Shown: positions 1 through 6,716, numbered from the stretch's first letter. The stretch is DNA of 7,358 nt from Pseudomonadota bacterium (GCA_023425225.1 JAFADB010000144.1:1-7358); one strand, 5' to 3'. Notes: generated from the letters alone by a model not told the origin. Made by a program: numbers and translations.

Positions 1-1494
1 TGGATGCAGGCCGCGGCCCACGCCCTCACCGGCGAGTGGCGCATCGCCTTCCTGCTGCCGTCGCTGTTGGCGGCGCTGCTGACGCTGTGGCTGAGCTACG
101 ACCTGGCGCGGCGGCTGTGGAACCGCCAGGTGGCGCGCTACGCGGTGCTGGCACTGTTCGCCTGCGTGCAGTTCGGGCTGATGGCCAAACGCGCGCAGAT
201 CGACATGGTGCTGGTGGCATTGACCACGCTGTCGCTGTGGGGCCTGCTGCGACACCTGTTGCGTGGACCGGACTGGACCGGCTGGAGCATCGCCGCGTCC
301 GCCGCCGGCTTGGGGACGGTCACCAAGGGCGTGGGATTCCTGCCGTTGCTGGTGCTGCTGCCCTGGGCGCTGTGGCGCCGACCGCTGCCGGCCAGGGCCG
401 GCGACCGCTGGCGCTGGATGTCCATGCTGCCGCTGTTCCTCGCCGGTGCCGGCGTCTGGCTGCTGCCGCTGCTGCTGGCGCTCTGGCACAGCCCGGACCC
501 TGCCGTGCAGGCCTATGCGCACGAACTGCTGTTCAAGCAGACCGGCACCCGCTACGCCGCCGCCTGGCACCATCGCCAGCCGCCCTGGTACTACCTGCAG
601 GTCATGGCCACGCTGTGGCTGCCGGGCGTGCTGCTGCTGCCATGGCTGCTGCCGGCATGGTGGCGGCGCTGCCGCCGCGGCGATGCGCGCTACCGGCTGC
701 TGCTGGGCTGGAGCGTGCTGGTGCTGCTGTTCTTCAGCGCCAGCCCCGGCAAGCGCGAGGTCTACATCTTCCCGATGCTGCCGGCGCTGTGCGTGGCCGC
801 GGCGCCACTGCTGGGCGGGTTGCTGCGCAGGCGCGCGGTCCGTGCATTGTTGTTCGGCTACCTGCTGGCGATCGGCGTCGCCGCGACCGTACTGGGTGCC
901 TGCGCGCTGCACGGCAGCGGCTGGATCCTGCGCGACGCGATGCGCCGCGCGATCGATCCGGCCGCCATACGCACGCTGGGCTGCTGGTTGCTGGCGCTGG
1001 GCATCGGCACCGTGCTGATCGCCGCCTGGGCGCGGCCTCGGCGTGCCGGTGCCGCGGTCGTCGTCGCCAGTGCGCTGTTGTGGGGCATCTACGGGTTGGG
1101 GCTGATGCCGACGCTGGATCCCTACAGTTCCGCGTCGCGGCTGATGCGCCAGGTCGGCGCGCGGATCGGTCCGCATGCCGAACTCGGCCTGCTCGCCTGG
1201 CGCGAACAGAACATGCTGCAGGCCGACCGGCCGGTCACCGACTTCGGCTTCAAGGCGTCATGGCCGGAGCAGTGGCGGCAGGCAGGCCCGTGGCTGGAGG
1301 CGGCGCCACGACAGCGCTGGCTGCTCGTGCTCGACCGGGCACTCAGCCCCTGCATCGATCCGGCCCAGGTCGTCCAGATCGGCCAGGCCAACCGCAACCG
1401 CTGGCTGCTGGTGCCCGGCTGGGCCTGGAAGAGCGGTTGCGCCGCCACCGCCGCCACCGCCGACAGTGCGGACGACGGCGACAACGAAGACTGA
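1..1494 (+). CDS. GT39 (ArnT/PMT-like) membrane glycosyltransferase, 5' partial
   Basis: This is an inner-membrane glycosyltransferase of the ArnT/PMT superfamily (GT-C fold). Members move a sugar from a polyprenyl-phosphate carrier to a periplasmic acceptor such as lipid A or protein. The frame is open from the first base, so the gene begins upstream; the Met at base 4 is probably internal. Numbered from that Met, 496 residues are visible. Family-like stretches are AKRAQIDM (61-68), TKGVGFLP (107-114), QPPWYYL (192-198) and SASPGKREVYIFPMLPAL (245-262), separated by Leu-rich membrane helices. A soluble C-terminal part (about 366-480) ends in an acidic tail. Full-length relatives are about 550 residues, so the first helix and the catalytic acidic residues of the first periplasmic loop are probably outside the window. 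The downstream PAP2 and EptA genes favour a role in lipid A or other envelope glycolipid modification. That acceptor is inferred, and ArnT proper (L-Ara4N transfer) cannot be told from other GT39 enzymes. Confidence 0.88.
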   Translation, partial: WMQAAAHALTGEWRIAFLLPSLLAALLTLWLSYDLARRLWNRQVARYAVLALFACVQFGLMAKRAQIDMVLVALTTLSLWGLLRHLLRGPDWTGWSIAASAAGLGTVTKGVGFLPLLVLLPWALWRRPLPARAGDRWRWMSMLPLFLAGAGVWLLPLLLALWHSPDPAVQAYAHELLFKQTGTRYAAAWHHRQPPWYYLQVMATLWLPGVLLLPWLLPAWWRRCRRGDARYRLLLGWSVLVLLFFSASPGKREVYIFPMLPALCVAAAPLLGGLLRRRAVRALLFGYLLAIGVAATVLGACALHGSGWILRDAMRRAIDPAAIRTLGCWLLALGIGTVLIAAWARPRRAGAAVVVASALLWGIYGLGLMPTLDPYSSASRLMRQVGARIGPHAELGLLAWREQNMLQADRPVTDFGFKASWPEQWRQAGPWLEAAPRQRWLLVLDRALSPCIDPAQVVQIGQANRNRWLLVPGWAWKSGCAATAATADSADDGDNED

Positions 1495-1608
1495 CCGCCG
1501 CGCAACGCGCAGACCGCTTCACGATTGCACAACACTGCTCCGACCGTTTTCCGACAGCGCGACCCCAACCATTGGGCCATTCGCCGACAGGGCGCTGCTT
1601 ACTCCCCC
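1495..1608 (+). promoter_or_regulatory. Intergenic gap with repeats; possible promoter/leader of the PAP2-eptA pair
   Basis: This 114-base gap looks less GC-rich than the flanking coding DNA. CCGACAG occurs directly repeated at 1551-1557 and 1584-1590, 33 bases apart (about three helical turns). CAGCGC (1555-1560) is inverted as GCGCTG (1592-1597), and CCAA/TTGG forms a small dyad at 1565-1575. TTGCAC at 1525-1530 resembles a -35 box, but no convincing -10 follows at 16-18 bases. I see no PmrA- or PhoP-type box. There is also no Shine-Dalgarno sequence before the ATG at 1609. A TTG at 1525 is in frame and would add 28 polar residues. The gap may hold a promoter separate from the glycosyltransferase gene, but the evidence is weak. 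Confidence 0.3.
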
Positions 1609-2373
1609 ATGACCATCTCACTTGTGCGTTCCAGCCCTGCCTCCGCGGCCACGGGCCGTCCAACTGCGGGCGGGCGATTCCTGCTTTTCCACCTGTGGCT
1701 GCCGCTGCTATTGGCGCTGGCAGCCAGCGCCGTGCTGATGGGCGTTGGCGTTGACCGGTGGCTGGCCGACTGGCTGTTCCGTGCCGAAGGCGGGCATTGG
1801 GCGCTGAAGGATGCCTGGCTGACAAGCACGCTGATCCACCGCGGCGGCAAAACGGCCAGCACGCTGGCCGGCCTGGCGGTCATCGCGTTGTGCGCCTGGA
1901 GCTGGCGCCGGCCGGCATGGCGCACGTACCGGCGCCCGCTGCTGTACCTGGCGCTGGCGGTGGCCGCCTCGACGCTGCTGGTTTCCGTGCTGAAGTCGCT
2001 GATCCACATGGATTGCCCGTGGGACCTGGCCCGTTATGGCGGCACGCGCGAATTCATCGGCCTGCTGCAATCGCGGCCGGCGTCGATGCCGGCCAGCCAG
2101 TGCTTCCCCGCCGGCCATGCCAGCGCCGGCTATGCCTGGGTGGCGCTGTACTTCGCCGCACTGGCGGCGTGCCCGCGCTGGCGCTGGATCGGCTTGGACA
2201 TCGGCCTGGGTGCAGGAATGCTGTTCGGCATTTCCCAGCAGCTGCGCGGCGCGCACTTCCTGTCCCACGACGTGTGGACGCTGGCCACGTGCTGGCTGGT
2301 GGCACTGGGACTGTACCTGCTCATGCTGCGCCCGCGCCCGGCCACGACGGTAACGCCGGGAGAAACCGCATGA
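1609..2373 (+). CDS. PAP2-family membrane phosphatase (lipid phosphate phosphatase-like)
   Basis: This is a six-helix membrane protein of the PAP2 (type 2 phosphatidic acid phosphatase) superfamily, whose members hydrolyse lipid phosphates or pyrophosphates at the periplasmic face. From the ATG at 1609 it has 254 residues, with hydrophobic segments near 26-46, 84-98, 110-128, 172-188, 195-209 and 224-241. The three signature blocks are recognisable but altered. Block 1 is K129-x6-C136-P137 where the canonical form is K-x6-R-P. Block 2 is P167-A-G-H170 (canonical PSGH). Block 3 is S209-Q210-x5-H216-x3-H220 (canonical S-R-x5-H-x3-D), with D221 adjacent. The catalytic histidines of blocks 2 and 3 remain. 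The stop overlaps the eptA start as ATGA, implying translational coupling and a shared pathway; pap2 genes also sit beside mcr-1. The substrate is unknown: lipid A 1-phosphate, undecaprenyl pyrophosphate and diacylglycerol-type lipids are all possible. An in-frame TTG at 1525 is a less likely start. Confidence 0.88.
   Translation: MTISLVRSSPASAATGRPTAGGRFLLFHLWLPLLLALAASAVLMGVGVDRWLADWLFRAEGGHWALKDAWLTSTLIHRGGKTASTLAGLAVIALCAWSWRRPAWRTYRRPLLYLALAVAASTLLVSVLKSLIHMDCPWDLARYGGTREFIGLLQSRPASMPASQCFPAGHASAGYAWVALYFAALAACPRWRWIGLDIGLGAGMLFGISQQLRGAHFLSHDVWTLATCWLVALGLYLLMLRPRPATTVTPGETA
2358..2363 (+). promoter_or_regulatory. Ribosome binding site of the eptA-like gene
   Basis: GGGAGA lies six bases before the ATG at 2370, inside the last codons of the PAP2 gene. 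It fixes the transferase start at the ATGA overlap and excludes the longer in-frame opening that runs back to 1758. Confidence 0.7.
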
Positions 2374-4034
2374 GTGCCACATCGGCAGCGCAAAATCCCG
2401 TTGCCGCCACGCATCCGGGCTGGTGGACGCTGCGCCCGCTGGTCTCCACCGAAATCCTGGTGCTGGGCGCCAGCCTGTTCTTCACACTGGCGTGCAACGG
2501 CCCGTTCTGGCGCAGCTCCATGGCCACTCATCCGGGCGATGCGCGGTTCGCGCTGTCGCTGTTGCTGCTGCTGGTCTGCGTGCACGCACTGGTGCTGGGC
2601 CTGCTGCTGTGGCGCTGGAGCGCCAAGGCCTTGCTGGCCGTGCTGCTGGTGACCACCGCATTGGCCACGCACTACATGGGCACATTCGGCGTCTACATCG
2701 ACGCGGACATGCTGCGCAACGTGCTGGCCACCGACCACAAGGAATCCCGCGAGCTGCTCACTCCGTCGCTGGTCATGCCGCTGCTGCTGCTTGCCGGCCT
2801 GCCGATCACGGTGCTGTGGCGGCTGCGGCTGAAGCGGCGCGGCGCGGGCAAGGCGCTGCTGATCCGGACCGGCTTCCTGCTGGCGGTCGCGGCGGTCGGC
2901 GCGCTCGGCTCGATGCTGTCGTTCCAGGACCTGTCGGCGCTGATGCGCAACCACCGCGAGGTGCGCTACCTGGCCACGCCGATCAACTACCTCGTGGCCC
3001 TGCAGCAGAACCTGAAAGGCAGCTCGCCGGTCAAGCCGGCACCCAAACAGCCGATCGGGCGCGACGCCAAGGCCACGTCGCGCGCGGCCGGCAGCCGTCC
3101 GCGCCTGCTGCTGGTGGTGCTGGGCGAAACTGCACGCGCGCAGAACTGGGGGCTCAACGGCTATGTGCGCCAGACCACGCCCGAGCTGGCCCAGACCGAC
3201 GTGATCAACTTCCCGGACATGCACGCGTGCGGCACCAGCACCGAGGTCTCGGTGCCGTGCATGTTCTCGCCCTACGGCCGCCACGACTACGACGAGCGCA
3301 ACATCCGCGCGCACCAATCGTTGCTCAACGTGCTCGACCACGCCGGCATCGCCACCCTGTGGCGCGACAACCAGTCCGGCTGCAAGGGCGTGTGCGAGGG
3401 CCTGCCGATCCAACGCCTGGACGATGCCGACAAGCCCGGGCTGTGCCAGGACGGACGCTGCATGGACGCCATCCTGCTCGACGACCTGGCTGCACAGGTG
3501 CGCGCCAGGCCCGGCGATCGCGTGGTGGTGCTGCATCAGCTTGGCAACCACGGCCCGAGCTACTTCCAGCGCTATCCGGCCGGCTTCGCACGCTTCACGC
3601 CCACCTGCGACACCCCGGACCTGGGCAAGTGCAGCCGCGAGCAGATCGTCAACGCCTACGACAACGCCCTGCTCTACACCGACCATTTCCTCGCCCTCGC
3701 CATCGCGCAGCTGCGCGCGATGCCCGACTACGACAGCGCGATGATCTACCTGTCCGACCATGGCGAATCGCTGGGCGAGAAGGGCCTGTACCTGCACGGC
3801 GTACCCTATGCCATCGCACCGCAGGAGCAGACGCGGGTGCCGATGGTGATGTGGTTCTCGCCCCGGTTCGCGCAGGATCGCGGCCTGGACCTGGCCTGCC
3901 TGCGGCAGCGCGCACAGCAGTACACCGACCATGACAACCTGTTCCCGTCGGTGCTGGGCCTGTTGCAGGTGAAGACCGCGCTCTACGACCGCAGGCGCGA
4001 CCTGTTCGCCGATTGCAGCGCCAGCCACGGCTGA
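2370..4034 (+). CDS. eptA: Phosphoethanolamine--lipid A transferase, EptA/MCR family
   Basis: This inner-membrane enzyme transfers phosphoethanolamine from phosphatidylethanolamine to lipid A phosphates on the periplasmic side, reducing negative charge and lowering binding of polymyxins and cationic peptides. It has 554 residues, normal for the family. An N-terminal membrane domain (hydrophobic segments near 25-42, 59-81, 86-107, 132-150, 165-183) is followed by a periplasmic sulfatase-fold domain from about 244. Expected metal and catalytic residues are present: E253 (GETARAQNWG), nucleophile T291 (CGTSTEVSVPC, equivalent to MCR-1 T285), H394 (GNHGPSY), D463/H464 (SDHGESLGE) and H476 (LHGVPY). 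Cysteine pairs C287/C297, C338/C342, C359/C364 and C413/C421 fit the disulfides of this family. The start overlaps the PAP2 stop. Nothing here looks horizontally acquired: base composition matches the neighbours and no mobile element is seen, so it is probably an intrinsic gene. A different acceptor, such as core heptose or Kdo, is possible but less likely. Confidence 0.95.
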   Translation: MSATSAAQNPVAATHPGWWTLRPLVSTEILVLGASLFFTLACNGPFWRSSMATHPGDARFALSLLLLLVCVHALVLGLLLWRWSAKALLAVLLVTTALATHYMGTFGVYIDADMLRNVLATDHKESRELLTPSLVMPLLLLAGLPITVLWRLRLKRRGAGKALLIRTGFLLAVAAVGALGSMLSFQDLSALMRNHREVRYLATPINYLVALQQNLKGSSPVKPAPKQPIGRDAKATSRAAGSRPRLLLVVLGETARAQNWGLNGYVRQTTPELAQTDVINFPDMHACGTSTEVSVPCMFSPYGRHDYDERNIRAHQSLLNVLDHAGIATLWRDNQSGCKGVCEGLPIQRLDDADKPGLCQDGRCMDAILLDDLAAQVRARPGDRVVVLHQLGNHGPSYFQRYPAGFARFTPTCDTPDLGKCSREQIVNAYDNALLYTDHFLALAIAQLRAMPDYDSAMIYLSDHGESLGEKGLYLHGVPYAIAPQEQTRVPMVMWFSPRFAQDRGLDLACLRQRAQQYTDHDNLFPSVLGLLQVKTALYDRRRDLFADCSASHG

Positions 4035-4063
4035 TCGCCCGTGCTGACGTACGCCGGCGATCA
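4032..4063 (+). terminator. Possible terminator hairpin after the eptA-like gene
   Basis: TGATCGCC (4032-4039, starting with the eptA stop codon) is inverted as GGCGATCA (4056-4063), giving an 8-bp stem. An inner stem of about 5 bp (4040-4044 with 4049-4053, one G-T wobble) can stack on it. No T-run follows, so it is not a classical intrinsic terminator; it could be Rho-assisted or protect the mRNA 3' end. A competing 7-bp stem pairs 4052-4058 with 4072-4078. Confidence 0.3.
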
Positions 4064-4134
4064 CCGGGCGGGCCGGCGCCATCGCGCGCTTGCAGCCCGC
4101 CTTCCGGCCCACTAGCCTGCGGCAACCCGTGTGC

Positions 4135-4140
4135 AAGGAA
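4135..4140 (+). promoter_or_regulatory. Ribosome binding site of the M2 peptidase gene
   Basis: AAGGAA sits five bases before the GTG at 4146. It decides the start in favour of this GTG over the in-frame GTG at 4131, which overlaps the site. The resulting N-terminus is a compact lipoprotein signal peptide. Confidence 0.7.
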
Positions 4141-4145
4141 CCGCC

Positions 4146-6122
4146 GTGAACCATCGCCACCTGCTGCTGGCCCTGGCCGTCGCCACCATGACCCTGTCCG
4201 CGTGCCGGAAGGAGCCGACCACTCCATCCCGGGAAGACGCCCCGCAAGCGGCGACCGGCGAGAACGCCGACCAGTTCATCGCCCGGGTCAACGCCGAGTA
4301 CAAGGCGATGTATCCGGAGCTGGTCTCGGCGCAGTGGCTGTCGGCCACCTACATCAACGGCGATTCGCAGCGGGTCGCCTCCAAGGCCAACGAGCGCTCG
4401 CTGGCCAGGCTCAACGAATGGATCAAGCAGGCCGCGCGCTACGAAGGCCAGCCGATGACCGCCGATACCGCGCGCGCGCTCAAGCTGCTCAAGCTGATGA
4501 CGGCGATGCCGGCCCCGCGCGACCCGCAACGGCTGGCCGAGCTGACGCGGATCGCCGCCAAGATGGAAGGCGACTACGGCGCCGGCACCTACTGCACCGG
4601 CGAAGGCGATGCCCGCCAGTGCCGCCAGCTCGGCGAGCTGGAACAGGTGCTGGCGCGCAGCCGCGACTACGACGCCCAGCTCGATGCCTGGCAGGGCTGG
4701 CACTCGATCGCCCAGCCGATGCGCCAGGACTACGTGCGCTTCGTCGAGCTGGCCAACGAGGGCGCGCGCGAGATGGGTTTCGCCGACGTCGGGCAGATGT
4801 GGCGCAGCGGCTACGACATGCCGCCCGAGCAGGTGGCCACCGTCACCGACCGGCTGTGGGACCAGGTCAAGCCGCTGTACGAACAGTTGCAGTGCTACGC
4901 GCGCGGCAAGCTCGACGCCACCTACGGCAACGACAGGGGCGAGCTTCCCGGCGGGCTGCTGCCGGCGCACCTGGCCGGCAACATGTGGCAGCAGGACTGG
5001 AGCAACCTGTGGGACCTGCTGCAGCCCTACCCCGGCGCCGGCAGCCTGGACATCACCGATGCGCTGGAGAAGCAGTACCAGGGCAACCTGACCGCGGCGT
5101 TGGCGCGCCCGGGCAGCCAGGCCAGCGTGGAGACGCGCTTCCGGGCGCAGCGCGACGCGCAGCTGCTCACCGCGCGACAGATGACCGAGCGCGCGCAGGA
5201 CTTCTACACCTCGCTGGGCATGCCGAAGCTGCCCGACAGCTACTGGCAGCGCAGCCAATTCATCAAGCCACTGGACCGCGACGTGGTCTGCCATGCCAGC
5301 GCCTGGGACATGGACATGGAAGGCGACGTGCGCACCAAGATGTGCACCCGCCCGACCGAGGAGGACTTCACCACCATCTACCACGAGCTCGGCCACCTGT
5401 ACTACGACCTGGCCTACAACCCGCTGCCGCCGCTGTTCCAGGGCGGCGCCAACGACGGCTTCCACGAGGCCATCGGCGACACCATCGTGCTGGCGATGAC
5501 GCCGCAGTACCTGCATTCGATCGGCCTGGTCGGGCAGCCGCAGCAGGGCCGCGAGGCGCTGATCAACTCGCAGATGCGCATGGCCCTGGCCAAGGTGGCG
5601 TTCCTGCCGTTCGGGCTGATGATCGACCGCTGGCGCTGGGGCGTGTTCGACGGCTCGATCACCCCGGACCACTACAACCAGGCCTGGTGGGAACTGAAGG
5701 CCAGGTACCAGGGCGTGGCCCCGGCCACCCCGCGCGGCGAGGAGTTCTTCGACGCCGGCGCCAAGTACCACGTGCCCGGCAACACGCCGTACACGCGCTA
5801 CTTCCTGTCGCACATCCTGCAGTTCCAGTTCTACAAGGGCCTGTGCCAGGCCGCCGGCTACGACGGCCCGCTGTACGACTGCAGCTTCTACGGCAACAAG
5901 GAGGCCGGGCAGAAGTTCTGGTCGATGCTGCAGAAGGGCGCCAGCCAGCCATGGCAGGCCACGCTCAAGGAGGTCACCGGCGGCGACACGCTCGACGCCG
6001 GGCCGATGCTGGAATACTTCGCGCCGATGGCCGAGTGGCTCAAGCAGCAGAACCAGGGGCGCGCCTGCGGCTGGCAGGAACCCGCGGCGACGGCACCGAC
6101 CGCGGCCGCCGCGCCGCGCTGA
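4146..6122 (+). CDS. M2-family peptidyl-dipeptidase lipoprotein (bacterial ACE homologue)
   Basis: This is a zinc metallopeptidase of family M2, homologous to angiotensin-converting enzyme, which removes dipeptides from peptide C-termini. It has 658 residues from GTG 4146. The N-terminus has basic residues, a hydrophobic core and a lipobox LSAC with C20 as the predicted lipidated cysteine, so it should be membrane-anchored outside the cytoplasm. The zinc motif is HELGH (H413, E414, H417), with the third ligand E441 in EAIGD at the family spacing. By alignment from memory, C382/C400 and C567/C579 match the ACE disulfides C352/C370 and C538/C550; C150/C159 probably corresponds to a third. K540, H542, Y549 and Y552 match ACE K511, H513, Y520 and Y523. 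Q283 matches ACE Q281, where ACE2 has Arg, favouring dipeptidyl rather than single-residue release. R208, W514 and K518 match the ACE2 chloride site, and R551 matches ACE R522. It is probably a single-gene unit. Natural substrates are unknown; peptide scavenging is a reasonable inference. Xanthomonas has a described ACE homologue. Confidence 0.95.
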   Translation: MNHRHLLLALAVATMTLSACRKEPTTPSREDAPQAATGENADQFIARVNAEYKAMYPELVSAQWLSATYINGDSQRVASKANERSLARLNEWIKQAARYEGQPMTADTARALKLLKLMTAMPAPRDPQRLAELTRIAAKMEGDYGAGTYCTGEGDARQCRQLGELEQVLARSRDYDAQLDAWQGWHSIAQPMRQDYVRFVELANEGAREMGFADVGQMWRSGYDMPPEQVATVTDRLWDQVKPLYEQLQCYARGKLDATYGNDRGELPGGLLPAHLAGNMWQQDWSNLWDLLQPYPGAGSLDITDALEKQYQGNLTAALARPGSQASVETRFRAQRDAQLLTARQMTERAQDFYTSLGMPKLPDSYWQRSQFIKPLDRDVVCHASAWDMDMEGDVRTKMCTRPTEEDFTTIYHELGHLYYDLAYNPLPPLFQGGANDGFHEAIGDTIVLAMTPQYLHSIGLVGQPQQGREALINSQMRMALAKVAFLPFGLMIDRWRWGVFDGSITPDHYNQAWWELKARYQGVAPATPRGEEFFDAGAKYHVPGNTPYTRYFLSHILQFQFYKGLCQAAGYDGPLYDCSFYGNKEAGQKFWSMLQKGASQPWQATLKEVTGGDTLDAGPMLEYFAPMAEWLKQQNQGRACGWQEPAATAPTAAAAPR

Positions 6123-6130
6123 TCGCCGCG

Positions 6131-6170
6131 CGGCCGGCATCCGGGAGGCGCGCATGCGCCGCCCCGGCCG
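6131..6170. terminator. GC-rich inverted repeat between convergent genes, possible terminator
   Basis: This lies in the 72-base gap between the convergent peptidase and acetyltransferase genes. CGGCCGG (6131-6137) pairs with CCGGCCG (6164-6170). Nested inside, GGCGC and GCGCC form a 5-bp stem on a GCAT loop (6147-6160). The symmetry allows a hairpin in transcripts from either side. No T-rich tract is seen on either strand, and in DNA this GC-rich such pairings arise easily by chance. Confidence 0.3.
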
Positions 6171-6194
6171 GCGGCCGATGCGGTGAGGCGCCCG

Positions 6195-6716
6195 TCAGTC
6201 GTCGGCCAGCAATGCCCAGCGCTCGTGGTCACGCCACTGGCCCTCGATGCGCAGGTAGCGCGGCGAATAGCCCTCACGCCGGAATCCGGCGCGACGCGCC
6301 AGCGCGATCGAGCGCAGGTTGTCGGGCTGGATGTTGGCCTCGATACGGTGCAGGCCCAGCGTGTCGAACGCGTACGCCGCAGCCAGCGGCAGCGCCTGGC
6401 CCATCAGGCCGCGCCCGGCGCACGGCACGCAGGCGTAGTACCCCAGGTAGGCGCTGCAGAAGCCCCCCATGAGGATCTGGCTGAAGTTGAACACGCCGAC
6501 GATCGCTGCGCCGGCCTGCTCACGCGCGACCAGGCTGGCGCAGTCGCCGCCGGAGAAGCGTGCGAACCAGCGCTGGAACCCGTCCATGTCCAGGAACGGC
6601 CGCACCCAGGGATGATGCAGCGCCACGCTGGCGCGATGCGCCCGGATCAGGGCCTCGGCATCGCCGCGCACGACGGCCCGCAGCTCGACCACGGTCGCGG
6701 CCCGGGGGCGCGCCAT
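6195..6716 (-). CDS. RimJ-like GNAT-family N-acetyltransferase
   Basis: This is a cytoplasmic GNAT acetyltransferase of 173 residues that uses acetyl-CoA to modify an amino group. It resembles the RimJ/RimL group, which acetylates protein N-termini (RimJ acts on ribosomal protein S5). The resemblance runs through VGVFNFSQ (73-80), YLGYY (90-94), the acetyl-CoA loop around GRGLMGQAL (101-109), LHRIEANIQPDNLRS (122-136), ARRAGFRREGY (140-150) and the ending IEGQWRDHERWALL (157-170), which closely matches the RimJ tail. In the R/Q-x-x-G-x-G/A signature the first position is P98, and C96/C99 form a CxxC in the same loop. The ATG at 6716 was chosen because it lies 7 bases after the upstream gene's stop and starts the family-like region; the frame stays open upstream to 6818 without resemblance. 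No good Shine-Dalgarno is seen, so translational coupling is likely. The true substrate could be S5, another protein or a small molecule. Confidence 0.88.
   Translation of the reverse strand: MARPRAATVVELRAVVRGDAEALIRAHRASVALHHPWVRPFLDMDGFQRWFARFSGGDCASLVAREQAGAAIVGVFNFSQILMGGFCSAYLGYYACVPCAGRGLMGQALPLAAAYAFDTLGLHRIEANIQPDNLRSIALARRAGFRREGYSPRYLRIEGQWRDHERWALLADD

Noticed and set aside
1525..1608. N-terminal extension of the PAP2 protein from a TTG start
   Set aside because: The 28 extra residues are polar and unlike the family, and the DNA looks like an intergenic leader. Kept as an alternative because the ATG at 1609 has no Shine-Dalgarno either.
36..1754. A 572-codon open plus-strand frame overlapping the GT39 gene
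   Set aside because: Its translation is Arg/Ala/Gly-rich with no membrane or catalytic pattern, whereas the frame ending at 1494 shows GT39 motifs and regular helices.
2130..6155. A roughly 4-kb open frame on the minus strand (about 1341 codons) across the eptA-like and peptidase genes
   Set aside because: It lies antisense to two genes with clear motifs. Its translation is a low-complexity mix of Arg, Ala, Gly, Gln, Val and His with no recognisable domain. Long antisense frames are expected in DNA this GC-rich.
4013..6472. An 819-codon open plus-strand frame covering the peptidase gene
   Set aside because: The other frame encodes the full M2 peptidase with HELGH/EAIGD. This one is compositionally biased and runs into the convergent acetyltransferase gene.
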